A stretch of DNA of 15,332 nucleotides from Elusimicrobia bacterium RIFCSPLOWO2_01_FULL_59_12 (GCA_001800075.1 MGUR01000062.1:26514-41845), one strand, 5' to 3'. Counted from the first letter of the stretch, positions 1 to 6,700 are shown. The notes: generated from the letters alone by a model not told the origin. A program made the numbers and translations.

Positions 1-97
1 GCTTCCACGCGAATTTGCCCAGGACCAGGACCAGACCCAGAAAAGTCACGACGGTCCATATCATCAACCCGGTATCCGGCTGGAGCAGACGTTCCAT
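1..97 (-). CDS. atpF: F0 ATP synthase subunit b, N-terminal fragment (runs off left edge)
   Basis: This is the first 32 codons of the b subunit, the peripheral stalk that ties F1 to subunit a in the membrane. The translation starts MERLLQPDTGLMIWTVVTFL and continues as a hydrophobic helix ending GKFAWK. That is the usual b-subunit layout: a short amphipathic start, one membrane anchor, then the charged stalk, which lies outside the window. The ATG at 97 is one base away from the atpE stop at 99-101, so the two genes are translationally close. Gene order atpB-atpE-atpF on the minus strand supports the call. The rest of the gene, and probably atpH/A/G/D/C, should lie to the left. Confidence 0.9.
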   Translation of the reverse strand, partial: MERLLQPDTGLMIWTVVTFLGLVLVLGKFAWK

Positions 98-98
98 C

Positions 99-386
99 TT
101 AGTGCGACTGACTCTGCGCGGTTTCCGTCTTTGCGCTGCCCTGCGTCAAAGCGCCATTCAGCGCCAACCCCATCAACAGGCAGATGACCAGCGCGAAGAA
201 CGCCAATCCTTCAATCAGGGCCGCAGGAATGATCATGGACGTCCGCAAATTGCCGGCCGCTTCCGGCTGCCGGGCCGTCCCCTCCAACGCCGCGCTTGCC
301 AGCCGGCCGATTCCGGCGGCTGCGCCCAACATGCAAAGCCCCGCCCCGATTCCCGCGGCGAGATACCCCAAGCCAATATGCAACAT
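99..386 (-). CDS. atpE: F0 ATP synthase subunit c (95 aa)
   Basis: Proteolipid c subunit, which forms the rotor ring and carries the translocated ion. It has two membrane helices (about residues 7-28 and 52-76) joined by the conserved polar loop ARQPE at 38-42. The ion-binding carboxylate is Glu59 in IIPAALIEGLAFFALV. Na+-type rings usually have Gln in helix 1 and Ser/Thr after the Glu. Here the Glu is followed by Gly-Leu and helix 1 has no Gln, so proton coupling is inferred. The ATG at 386 is chosen because AGGAGG lies at 395-400 with an 8-base spacer; longer readings add a non-proteolipid tail. It sits 16 bases after atpB. The C-terminal tail after residue 80 is polar (Gln, Ser, Thr) and slightly longer than usual. 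Confidence 0.95.
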   Translation of the reverse strand: MLHIGLGYLAAGIGAGLCMLGAAAGIGRLASAALEGTARQPEAAGNLRTSMIIPAALIEGLAFFALVICLLMGLALNGALTQGSAKTETAQSQSH

Positions 387-402
387 GATGACTGCCTCCT
401 TT

Positions 403-1152
403 TTAGTGTTGTGGATTGACCGCGCCGCCAACGAAAAGCGCGGTGAGCATCGTGAAAATGAAAGCCTGCAACAGAGCGACAAAAATCTCCAAAAGGCCGA
501 TTCCCATCGCCGCTAAAATAGACACCGGCGCCACCCAGACGGATTTGAAAATAAAGATGAGGCTGATCAGCGCGAGTATCACAATATGCCCCGCGATCAT
601 GTTGGCGAACAACCGGATGCACAGCGCGAAGGATTTCGTGAACAAACCGAGCAGCTCGATCACGAACATCAAAGGAACCAGCCAGACCGGAAGGCCGTGG
701 GGGATCAGGCTTCCCACGTAATGCGCCGCCCCGTGCTTCCGCACGCCGGCAAAATTAATCAGCCCGAACGTCAGCAGGGCCAGCGTGGCCGTCACGGAAA
801 TATTCCCGGTCGCGGTCGCCCCGTAAGGGACCAGGCCGATCAAATTGCACAGCAGGATAAAGAAAAATAACGTCAGGAAGTAAGGCAGGTAGGCGTCGCC
901 GTCAGAACCCATGTTGGGCCGCACGATCTCATCGCGGATATAGACGATGAACGCTTCCATGGCATTCCCCAGCCCGTGGGCGGCCTGACCCATCTGCCGC
1001 CGCGCGATCAGCAGGGAAACGATGAGAACGCCGGCCACGATCCACATCATCAGACCGTGCATCGTCAGATCGAAGCTCACGCCGCCGAGCGTAAAGAGGT
1101 GTTGAATCCGGTGGTCGAGAATATGATGTTCCAGCATTTCAACGAAGTTCAC
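403..1152 (-). CDS. atpB: F0 ATP synthase subunit a (249 aa)
   Basis: Stator subunit a, which provides the two half-channels for protons next to the c ring. The protein has at least five hydrophobic helices. It carries the family hallmark SFALCIRLFANMIAGHI, in which Arg180 is the essential arginine facing the c-ring carboxylate. Other family marks are YLPYFLTLFFFILLCNLIGL near 89-107 and LLEIFVALLQAFIFTML near 220-236. The start is GTG at 1152, overlapping the TGA of the upstream atpI-like gene (GTGA, 1149-1152), with AGAGG about 7 bases upstream. An internal ATG at codon 6 is possible but less well placed. Length is normal for the family. Confidence 0.95.
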   Translation of the reverse strand: MNFVEMLEHHILDHRIQHLFTLGGVSFDLTMHGLMMWIVAGVLIVSLLIARRQMGQAAHGLGNAMEAFIVYIRDEIVRPNMGSDGDAYLPYFLTLFFFILLCNLIGLVPYGATATGNISVTATLALLTFGLINFAGVRKHGAAHYVGSLIPHGLPVWLVPLMFVIELLGLFTKSFALCIRLFANMIAGHIVILALISLIFIFKSVWVAPVSILAAMGIGLLEIFVALLQAFIFTMLTALFVGGAVNPQH

Positions 1153-1514
1153 CTCGCCGCCTCTGACTTTAAAAACGGCATCTGCAGCAGAGATAAGAGA
1201 AAATAAGCAAACACCAGAGACAGCAGCGGAACGGTGGGGCTCATCTTCAGCGCAGTCAGCACATAGGTCGCCACGCCTATCGAGATCAACCGCACCAGGG
1301 CGCCCCCCGCGAACATCGATAGAAAAACCCGGTTAGAACGCCCAAGACTCCAGCTTAAGCTAAAAAAGGCCAAGAGGCTTTCGCTCCCGGCCCAAACCAG
1401 CGCCCATACGGTCGCGGCAGAAACTGCAGGACCCCACAGCACTGCCAGAGCTATCAAAAGCAATGAGGTGAAGGTTAAAAGGCTAAGCCCGAGGACTTGA
1501 TTTCGGCGAGGCAT
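1149..1514 (-). CDS. atpI: AtpI-like small membrane protein of the ATP synthase operon (121 aa)
   Basis: Small, very hydrophobic protein with four predicted membrane helices (about residues 8-26, 30-55, 65-88 and 92-113) and a basic N-terminus (MPRRN). Size, topology and position directly before atpB match ATP synthase subunit I, a non-essential factor linked in some bacteria to c-ring assembly or Mg2+ handling. Sequence conservation in this family is low, so the assignment rests mainly on context and topology. The ATG at 1514 lies inside the end of atpZ (32-base overlap), and the stop overlaps the atpB GTG. These overlaps imply one transcript and coupled translation. Confidence 0.75.
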   Translation of the reverse strand: MPRRNQVLGLSLLTFTSLLLIALAVLWGPAVSAATVWALVWAGSESLLAFFSLSWSLGRSNRVFLSMFAGGALVRLISIGVATYVLTALKMSPTVPLLSLVFAYFLLSLLQMPFLKSEAAR

Positions 1515-1719
1515 TCAGGAATTCCCGGAAAAAATTATAGAAACCGACGGCTACTCCGACAAACGCCCCCACCAGCGTTCCCCAGGGTCCGACCGGCCAA
1601 TGCCGGTCTACGCGGATCCCGATGTAGGTGCAAAGCAGGATGGTGATCGCTAACGAGGTTCCTGCGTAAGCATGCCGCCAGAGACTTGAACCTGAAGACG
1701 ACGGCGGGGTGTCAGCCAT
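1483..1719 (-). CDS. atpZ: AtpZ-like protein, first gene of the ATP synthase operon (78 aa)
   Basis: Small protein with two membrane helices (about residues 18-34 and 44-63) separated by GIRVDRHWPVGPWGTLVGAF. That pattern, G-x-x-hydrophobic-D-R-x(4)-PWG and then a glycine-rich helix ending in GFYNFFREF, is typical of the AtpZ/ATPase_gene1 family found at the head of atp operons. Its exact role is unsettled; proposals include Mg2+/Ca2+ transport or assembly with AtpI. The ATG at 1719 has no Shine-Dalgarno sequence in the preceding bases. It lies about 24 bases after the predicted transcription start of the promoter at 1750-1778. It overlaps the next gene by 32 bases. Confidence 0.8.
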   Translation of the reverse strand: MADTPPSSSGSSLWRHAYAGTSLAITILLCTYIGIRVDRHWPVGPWGTLVGAFVGVAVGFYNFFREFLNASPKSSPRA

Positions 1720-1749
1720 GAATTATTGTATTACTTCAAAAGGCGAGTG

Positions 1750-1778
1750 ATAATACCAAACCCCCGACGGCGGGTCAA
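1750..1778 (-). promoter_or_regulatory. Sigma70-type promoter for the atp operon
   Basis: On the minus strand TTGACC (1773-1778) and TATTAT (1750-1755) are separated by exactly 17 bases; each hexamer matches the consensus at five of six positions. The predicted start lies near 1743, leaving a leader of roughly 24 bases before the atpZ ATG. The site falls in the 79-base gap between parB and atpZ, so the atp operon can be transcribed independently of parB. Confidence 0.65.
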
Positions 1779-1798
1779 TTTTCCGGAACGGCGGCAGC

Positions 1799-2908
1799 CT
1801 ACTTTTCCTGACCAGGGATTTTTCCCTCCATAAATGTCCGGAGAATCTCCGCAGCGACGTCCGCCGCCTTCTCCTCGTTGGTCCGCGCGGCCGGCGGGGT
1901 TTTGCCTTCCACCTTCTGGGTCGCGCGCTGGACGATATCACTGTACATCTGGTGCGTTTGACTTACGGCTTCAACCTGCTTTTTAGTGTCCCCGTCCGCC
2001 CTCCCCTCCCCCAGGGACTGCGCCATCGCAAAAAACCATTGGCCGATCGACTTCTGAAGGGCCGCCGGAGCGAGCGAACCCTGGGGGTACATAGCTTCCA
2101 GATTTACCGTAAAACTCCAAGTCAGCTCCGCGGCATACTCCGCAGACCAGATCCAGCCCTTCGTCTTGTTCTGAACCCCCGGCCAGGATGCTTCTAGTGG
2201 ATCCGCTACTTTCGTGCCATAGGTGCCATAGGTGCCCGGCACCTGTGTCCCAACAGATGGGCTATTTTGTTTCTTTTCAAGGTGGCGATCAATGGCCGCC
2301 CGGGTCTGTTTAACCGACCACCCACTTTTGATGATTTTGTTGGCTACGCCTTTCTGCGAATTTGCACTGTTAAGACGAAGTAATTCGATCCCGTGCTCAC
2401 GCGATAAGTTGCGTTGACGCAACTTCTCAACAACATCCTTTGGCAAATCCAGTAAAGCCAAGGATCGGCTAATATAATCCGGCCCTTTACCAACAACTTT
2501 TGCGATTTGTCCCTGGGTCCAATAGGCATCCAACTTCTTCAGCTCCAAGAACCCTTCAGCCTCTTCAATAGGATTCAGGTCTTGCCGTTGAATATTCTCA
2601 ATCAGTCCTTTGGCAGCCGCTTCTGCTTCGCTGACCGTGCCTATAATCTTGGCTTCGATCTCTTCCCACCCAAGCAACTTGGCCGCCCTGAGGCGCCGCT
2701 CCCCGGAAATCAACTGATATCCGATGTCCACCGCTCTGACGACAATAGGCTCAATCAACCCCTCATGCCGCATGGACTCAGAGAGGCCTCTTAGTGATTC
2801 CTCATCAAAATATTTCCGGGCCTGATAAGGCGAAGGGGTGATCTGGGCTAATGGGATGGACTGGTAAGTGGCTTTCATGCCAAGGGAAGCGGAGACGACA
2901 GTTTCCAT
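1799..2908 (-). CDS. ParB/Spo0J-family DNA-binding protein with a non-canonical C-terminus (369 aa)
   Basis: Chromosome-partition-type ParB protein. The N-terminal CTP-binding/ParB domain (about 13-120) carries GERRLRAAKLLG (69-80) and ENIQRQDLNPIEEAEG (104-119). A helix-turn-helix follows (about 130-152, WTQGQIAKVVGKGPDYIS). Residues 210-250 form a linker containing a translated palindromic repeat (217-232). The remaining 120 residues are helical and rich in Trp, Ala and Gln, and do not look like the usual short ParB dimerisation tail. The start is ATG 2908, with AAGGAGG at 2914-2920 and a 5-base spacer; the in-frame TTG five codons upstream lies before this site and is rejected. No parA is visible. 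A position next to atp genes is known for chromosomal parAB, but this could also be an accessory ParB-like regulator. The 5' two thirds looks less GC-rich than the neighbours. Confidence 0.88.
   Translation of the reverse strand: METVVSASLGMKATYQSIPLAQITPSPYQARKYFDEESLRGLSESMRHEGLIEPIVVRAVDIGYQLISGERRLRAAKLLGWEEIEAKIIGTVSEAEAAAKGLIENIQRQDLNPIEEAEGFLELKKLDAYWTQGQIAKVVGKGPDYISRSLALLDLPKDVVEKLRQRNLSREHGIELLRLNSANSQKGVANKIIKSGWSVKQTRAAIDRHLEKKQNSPSVGTQVPGTYGTYGTKVADPLEASWPGVQNKTKGWIWSAEYAAELTWSFTVNLEAMYPQGSLAPAALQKSIGQWFFAMAQSLGEGRADGDTKKQVEAVSQTHQMYSDIVQRATQKVEGKTPPAARTNEEKAADVAAEILRTFMEGKIPGQEK
2214..2260 (+). repeat. Palindromic repeat copy 1 plus 9-bp tandem units inside parB
   Basis: Bases 2230-2260 contain the palindrome AGGTGCCCGGCACCT followed by GTGTCCC. 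They match 2992-3022 at 29 of 31 positions in the same orientation. Immediately before are two perfect copies of the 9-base unit GTGCCATAG (2214-2222, 2223-2231). The whole stretch is in frame in parB and encodes a Gly/Thr/Tyr/Pro-rich linker, PSVGTQVPGTYGTYGT, between the HTH and C-terminal regions. Confidence 0.85.
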
Positions 2909-2913
2909 ATGTG

Positions 2914-2920
2914 CCTCCTT
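2914..2920 (-). promoter_or_regulatory. Ribosome binding site that fixes the parB start
   Basis: AAGGAGG on the minus strand, 5 bases before ATG 2908. It overlaps the coding region that a TTG start five codons upstream would imply, and so argues for METVVS as the real N-terminus. Confidence 0.8.
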
Positions 2921-2926
2921 CAAGGG

Positions 2927-2952
2927 ATTAGGGGTCAGGACGAACCCCTAAT
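2927..2952 (-). promoter_or_regulatory. Inverted repeat in the parB leader (possible operator or RNA hairpin)
   Basis: ATTAGGGGT (2927-2935) and ACCCCTAAT (2944-2952) form a perfect 9-bp inverted repeat with an 8-base spacer. It ends 6 bases before the parB ribosome binding site. On the minus strand an extended -10-like TGCTACAAC directly precedes it, so the dyad would cover the start of transcription. That is a good place for autoregulation, but no -35 is convincing. It does not resemble the canonical parS site. Confidence 0.55.
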
Positions 2953-2991
2953 GTTGTAGCACAAAGCAGGGTTGAAAAGAACAGGCAAAGC

Positions 2992-3022
2992 AGGTGTCCG
3001 GCACCTGTGTCCCAAAAGATGG
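2992..3022 (+). repeat. Palindromic repeat copy 2, upstream of parB
   Basis: Contains the near-palindrome AGGTGTCCGGCACCT followed by GTGTCCCAAAAGATGG. It is the same 31-base unit as 2230-2260 with two differences (T for C in the palindrome, A for C near the end). It lies in the non-coding gap between parB and the preceding small secreted protein gene. The two copies are direct repeats 762 bases apart. Confidence 0.85.
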
Positions 3023-3080
3023 ATTAATTTCGTTGAATCGCCGCCAGGCCGGCGACAAGGCGACGGTGATTATTTGGCGG

Positions 3081-3104
3081 TTCCCCGCCTAAGGCCGCGG
3101 GGAA
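3081..3104. repeat. REP-like hairpin at the 3' end of the small secreted protein gene
   Basis: TTCCCCGC (3081-3088) and GCGGGGAA (3097-3104) form a perfect 8-bp stem with an 8-base loop. The flank continues as ATGACGG, so on the minus strand it reads CCGTCATTCCCCGC, close to CCGTCATTCCCGCGG at 7694-7708. The stop codon of the gene at 3089-3727 lies in the loop. It could act as a terminator or mRNA stabiliser, but no U-run follows. Confidence 0.7.
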
Positions 3105-3727
3105 TGACGGTGGAGCGGCGACCGGCGCCACTGAAACCGCGCCAGGCCTTCTCCGTTGGGGCTGGCTTGCTCGGTATCCATATAAAGGAAAGCCAAATCT
3201 TCGTCCGTTTGCCACGTCCAGCCGGGCCCTGATCCGTCCCATCCCGTCTCTTTGGAGGCGGGTTTTTCGCCGCGAGCCCCCGTTGATCCGAACAACCACT
3301 GGACCGTCCGCCTGAGCCGTTTGAGAATGTGGGGGTCAGACACCTGGAAACGGGCATCCACCTGCTGAAGGCTGCAGCCTGCCTGACCGGAAGGTTGCCC
3401 GGTCATCGGTGAAGGCTTGAAAAAATAGTAGTCGGCAATCGAACGCCCCATGATCAGGCGGCACTGGATGCACCCGTTTTCCGACGTCCACGGGCTGCAA
3501 TCCGAAATGCCTTTCCCCGCCCACTTTTCGTAGGCGTACTTCTCCTGCGCCATGTACAAAATCCCCCCCAGTTCACCGGCGACTTCCTCCGCCTCCGACG
3601 GAGTGATGTGGGTGTCGGCCGCGGCCTGGCGCGGATCGAGCGGGGCGCGGGACTTTGGAACGTAGGGACCGAGCTCGTCCGCATAGGCGCACACCGCAAG
3701 GACAAGCGCAAGGATGAGTTGTTTCAT
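3089..3727 (-). CDS. Small secreted protein of unknown function (212 aa)
   Basis: I do not recognise the family. The N-terminus MKQLILALVLAVCAYADELG is a good signal peptide, with cleavage expected after AYA (residue 16), so the mature protein should be periplasmic or exported. The mature part has four cysteines (77, 86, 89, 118), including a CIQC pair at 86-89 next to LIMG, which might form disulfides or bind metal or haem. The last 60 or so residues are Gly-, Arg- and Pro-rich and end inside a REP-like hairpin, so the original C-terminus may have been changed by repeat insertion. The ATG at 3727 has no Shine-Dalgarno sequence. It lies 13 bases after the stop of the preceding gene, and co-transcription with it is likely. 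Confidence 0.6.
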   Translation of the reverse strand: MKQLILALVLAVCAYADELGPYVPKSRAPLDPRQAAADTHITPSEAEEVAGELGGILYMAQEKYAYEKWAGKGISDCSPWTSENGCIQCRLIMGRSIADYYFFKPSPMTGQPSGQAGCSLQQVDARFQVSDPHILKRLRRTVQWLFGSTGARGEKPASKETGWDGSGPGWTWQTDEDLAFLYMDTEQASPNGEGLARFQWRRSPLHRHSPRP

Positions 3728-3740
3728 GGCCGGGAGGATT

Positions 3741-4109
3741 TTAACAGTGGAAAGCTTCGTAGTACAGAAATTCGCGCTCCAGATCGTCGAAACTCCAGCG
3801 CGAGACGGGAAAAACGTTCAGGAAAATCCCATAGCGGTCGATCGCGTAAGCGCCCGGCGGCAAATCCTTGGGGGCGCCCGACACCGCGATGACCTTCACG
3901 TTCAGCCACTCCCATTGCTTGCGATCGGCCTCTACCGCCGCCACCCAGCGCTGGATCGTTTCCTCAGGGGACTCCGGATCATGCAGCAAAATCACATGGG
4001 ATTTTTGGCGGTAATCCCAAAGCGCATGATTCTTGCCCTCATGATCTTTGATGTTCCAATCGGGTATCCGGGCGCCGCGCTTCAAGGGGGAGGCCGCAGG
4101 GGAGGTCAT
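3741..4109 (-). CDS. Thioredoxin-fold (AhpC/TSA-like) protein lacking the active-site cysteines (122 aa)
   Basis: The start GARIPDWNIKDHEGKNHALW and the following beta strand (SHVILLHDP, 37-45) resemble the beginning of peroxiredoxin/AhpC-TSA domains, where a strand leads to the peroxidatic or CxxC cysteine. Here that position reads HDPESPE (43-49) with no cysteine. The only Cys is the last residue (122). A second strand (VKVIAVSG, 71-78) and ...PPGAYAIDRYGIFLNVF (84-100) fit the rest of a shortened fold. A redox enzyme is therefore unlikely; a binding or structural role is more plausible. The ATG overlaps the stop of the GAF-PAS gene (ATGA, 4106-4109), so the two are translated together. Fold assignment is by eye. 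Confidence 0.55.
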   Translation of the reverse strand: MTSPAASPLKRGARIPDWNIKDHEGKNHALWDYRQKSHVILLHDPESPEETIQRWVAAVEADRKQWEWLNVKVIAVSGAPKDLPPGAYAIDRYGIFLNVFPVSRWSFDDLEREFLYYEAFHC

Positions 4110-4966
4110 TTCTTTGGAATCTGCTGGAAGATGATGCCGGAGCCCATGAGATTTTTATCATGGTCGGAAATGAGAATGGTGGAGTACCCCACGCGGCTGT
4201 CTTGACCGCGCAAGGACAGATCGACCTCCTGCCGCGAGACGGAGCATTTATCGGAAAGCGTTTTGCTCAAGATGTCGATAAACCAGGCGTGGTCTTTCAA
4301 CACCTCGCTCGCCGCGCGTCCCATGGGATTTTCCACCCCCAGGTCCAGCAGGCGCGCCGCCGCGGGGTTCAAGATCGTGATCTTGCCGGAGAGATCGATG
4401 GCGATCAGGCCCCCGGTGAGGTTCTCTAAGATGCTCTGCAGCAGCGTTTTTGCGTGGCTCAGTTCGCTGTAGAGCAGCAAGTTTTGATACGCCGCGGCGG
4501 TCTGGCGACCGAGGACCGTCATGAACTCCTGGTCCTGAGGCCCGAACTGGCCGCTTTTCCGATTGACGAGCTCGATCACGCCGTAGGTTCGCTTCTGGGA
4601 CAGCACCGGCACGCACAGCACCGAATGGGTTTTTAAACCCGTGACAGCGTCGGCTGAACGGTTGAATCGGTTATCCAAGTTGACATCCATCACCATCGCC
4701 GGCTGGTGGTACTGCAGGACCCACCCGCAGATGCCGACCCCCGCGCGAAAAGGGACCTGCTTTAGGCGATTTTCGTCCACACCGTGGGCGGCGGCCACGT
4801 TCATGTCGGTCCCGTTTTGATTCGCCAGAAAAAACGTCCCCGCCTCCGACTGCAGGATTTTGCAGGACTGCTCCAGAACAAACTTCCAGAGCTTGTCCGG
4901 CTCATAAATAAAATGGATCTCCTTGAGGATTTCGAAGAGACTGTTGAGGTGGTAGGTTCCGAGCAT
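4106..4966 (-). CDS. GAF-PAS sensory protein without an output domain (286 aa)
   Basis: A GAF domain spans about residues 20-165. Typical features are the N-terminal helix LWKFVLEQSCKILQSEAGTF, the glycine stretch AGVGICGWVLQ (75-85), and VLCVPVLSQKRTYGVIELVN (116-135). A PAS domain follows at about 175-284, with LTGGLIAIDLSGKITILNPA (183-202). No transmitter, GGDEF or HD domain follows, so it probably passes its signal by protein contact; the overlapping thioredoxin-fold gene is the obvious partner candidate. There is no signal peptide, so a cytoplasmic location is expected. ATG 4966 has AAGG about 9 bases upstream and begins 33 bases after the end of the propeller gene. Confidence 0.85.
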   Translation of the reverse strand: MLGTYHLNSLFEILKEIHFIYEPDKLWKFVLEQSCKILQSEAGTFFLANQNGTDMNVAAAHGVDENRLKQVPFRAGVGICGWVLQYHQPAMVMDVNLDNRFNRSADAVTGLKTHSVLCVPVLSQKRTYGVIELVNRKSGQFGPQDQEFMTVLGRQTAAAYQNLLLYSELSHAKTLLQSILENLTGGLIAIDLSGKITILNPAAARLLDLGVENPMGRAASEVLKDHAWFIDILSKTLSDKCSVSRQEVDLSLRGQDSRVGYSTILISDHDKNLMGSGIIFQQIPKK

Positions 4967-4998
4967 CGATTGCGCCTTACGAGCCTCTATTCTAACAA

Positions 4999-6012
4999 TT
5001 AATGCCGCACGCGCATAAACCGGGCCTGCGCGATCTCCCGCTTCCGGCCCGCGCCGTCAGCGGGAACGACCACCAAAGGGTCCTCGCTCATGGCGAGGCT
5101 CATCGCTTCCACCGCGCCGGCGATGGGGTTCCATACGTCATACGGAATGGACTGCAGACGACCGCCCCACGCGTCCGAAACAATCAAGGATTGGTTCTCC
5201 TTGTCCCGGCTTCCCACCGACTCTTTGAACAGGATGAACCGGTGTTCCGGGAACGCGGCCAGTTCGCGCTGGGCGACGCTCTTCTTTTTACAGAGCCCGG
5301 GATCCTCCAGGCTGAAGGTGTGAAAGCGGTCCGTCCGCCGGTTCCATACCTGGTAGACGTCGCAGCGCTTGGCCTGACTCGCGGTTTTCAGGATGATCTT
5401 TTGCGGGTCATCGGTGTAGACGGCTTCCATGACCGGTTCCTCGATCAACGGGGCCGCGGCGTCCAGTTCCACGCTGTACTCATACAGCTTGCTGGGCAAG
5501 GCCCCGGGTATTTTTAAATACAGCAGGGACTTTCCATCGGATGACCAGTCCGGCGAATGCCCCTGTCCCAGCGCCGACCATGTCTGGTTTTTCCAATCAT
5601 AAACCCCCAGGACCGGCCACGCAAAGGGCCCCATCACCTGCAGCGCCAGCCGCTGGCCGTCGGGGGAGATCAGGAACCGGAAAGGTCCGGCGGGGTTTTC
5701 GTAAATGGACTTTTCCTCGCCGTCCGGCCAATCCTTCACAAAAACGCGGAACGGCTCCTGGCGGCTGGCCCGCGCGGAGAAAAAGATGCGCCCCCGCCGG
5801 CGATCCCACGCGACATCCAGAAAGTCCATATAGGCCGTTGTTTTGAACGCCAAGGGCTCCAACCGTTGGGCATCGAGGTTATAGAAGGCGGGGGCGGGCG
5901 GGTCGCGGCGCAAATCCTCGACAAAAAATCCGCGGGGAAAGTCGACCCCGCAAACGAAAGCCGAACGCAGAACAAAGCAGGCAGTCAGCAGGAAAAATCT
6001 ATTTCGGGGCAC
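4999..6012 (-). CDS. Exported TolB-like beta-propeller protein (337 aa)
   Basis: The N-terminus (MPRNRFFLLTACFVLRSAFVCG) looks like a signal peptide. LTAC at 9-12 resembles a lipobox but is very close to the N-terminus, so a lipoprotein call is uncertain. The body has WD40/TolB-type blade motifs: FLISPDGQRLAL (113-124) and SPDWSSDGKSLLYL (153-166), with further Trp/Asp-ending strands such as GVYDWKNQTW. These suggest a periplasmic beta-propeller scaffold; the binding partner is unknown. The start is taken as GTG at 6012, which overlaps the end of the TPR gene by 14 bases and lacks a clear Shine-Dalgarno sequence. No in-frame ATG precedes the propeller. It is followed 33 bases later by the GAF-PAS gene. 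Confidence 0.7.
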   Translation of the reverse strand: MPRNRFFLLTACFVLRSAFVCGVDFPRGFFVEDLRRDPPAPAFYNLDAQRLEPLAFKTTAYMDFLDVAWDRRRGRIFFSARASRQEPFRVFVKDWPDGEEKSIYENPAGPFRFLISPDGQRLALQVMGPFAWPVLGVYDWKNQTWSALGQGHSPDWSSDGKSLLYLKIPGALPSKLYEYSVELDAAAPLIEEPVMEAVYTDDPQKIILKTASQAKRCDVYQVWNRRTDRFHTFSLEDPGLCKKKSVAQRELAAFPEHRFILFKESVGSRDKENQSLIVSDAWGGRLQSIPYDVWNPIAGAVEAMSLAMSEDPLVVVPADGAGRKREIAQARFMRVRH

Positions 6013-6700
6013 TGGGGTGACTGCGAATATCCCCTACCGCGTCGGCCCGCTCGCCCCGGAGCACCTTTTGCTCATAGGCTTCCGACATCCCCTTGGATTT
6101 CAAAAACAAATCCTGGGTCAGCCGTTCGGTGTCAATCGATGACGGTCGGGCGCCAAGGGCCTGTCCGCGGGAAGGGGTGGGTTCCTCAGCAGACTCTCTG
6201 GGGAGCGCCGCCAACACCTTGCGGATTTCAGGCGCCAGTGGATCGCGGGGCCGGAGTTTCAGGAACAAGCTTAGATCACGCCGCGCCGTTTCCAGCTGGT
6301 CCTGACGCAAGGCGATCACCCCGCGCCCCAGCAGAGCTTGGGTGTCGTTGGGACGCCGCTTCAGCACAAAGTCGAAATCCTGGTACGCCGGATCCGACTG
6401 CTCCTGCTCATACCACACCACGCCCCTCTGCGTGTAGGCGTCCAGATAGTCGGGCTTGAGTTCGATGGCCTGGTTCAAATCGGAGAGGGCGCCCTGCGGG
6501 TCCTGCAGGCGGTGCTTGCAGACGCCTCGCGCGTAGAAGGCTTCCGGGAACGCGTCATCGCGCCCGATCGCCTGGTCGAAAAACGGCAGGGCCTCGTTGA
6601 ATTTGGACGCGTTCAGCCGCTGGACGCCCTGGTTATACGCCTGGACGGCTGACTGGGAGACGGCATACAAAGGTGTCATGGCGAGGAGGACTGCCCACAT
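5999..6700 (-). CDS. Exported tetratricopeptide-repeat protein (233 aa)
   Basis: Four consecutive TPR units are visible at about residues 17-50, 51-84, 85-118 and 119-152 (for example FPEAFYARGVCKHRLQDPQG and YLDAYTQRGVVWYEQEQSD). The pattern of small residues at positions 8 and 20 and Pro at the end of each unit is normal. TPRs mediate protein contacts, here probably in the periplasm. The short N-terminus MWAVLLAMTPLYAVSQS is a plausible signal peptide. The start ATG 6700 lies inside a repeat element (6675-6837) and has only AGGA directly against it, so the start is uncertain. An in-frame ATG at 6841 or GTG at 6865 would add a repeat-derived Arg/Pro-rich leader. The last 80 residues are polar and disordered-looking. 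The stop overlaps the propeller gene start. Confidence 0.75.
   Translation of the reverse strand: MWAVLLAMTPLYAVSQSAVQAYNQGVQRLNASKFNEALPFFDQAIGRDDAFPEAFYARGVCKHRLQDPQGALSDLNQAIELKPDYLDAYTQRGVVWYEQEQSDPAYQDFDFVLKRRPNDTQALLGRGVIALRQDQLETARRDLSLFLKLRPRDPLAPEIRKVLAALPRESAEEPTPSRGQALGARPSSIDTERLTQDLFLKSKGMSEAYEQKVLRGERADAVGDIRSHPSAPK

Noticed and set aside
1725..1753. Second promoter-like pair TTATCA-17-TACAAT before atpZ, which would make the mRNA leaderless
   Set aside because: It overlaps a better-matching promoter (TTGACC-17-TATTAT) at 1750-1778. The weaker pair is probably chance.
3332..3345. AGGTGTCTGACCCC on the minus strand inside the small secreted protein gene, reminiscent of the parB repeat
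   Set aside because: It shares only the first six bases with that repeat and is too short to call a copy.
3738..3746. Extended -10-like TGTTAAAAT before the small secreted protein gene
   Set aside because: No acceptable -35, and it overlaps the end of the preceding gene. It is too weak to annotate.
5557..6459. Plus-strand open frame of 300 codons opposite the propeller and TPR genes
   Set aside because: Pro/Arg-rich shadow; the minus strand carries recognisable TPR and propeller motifs.
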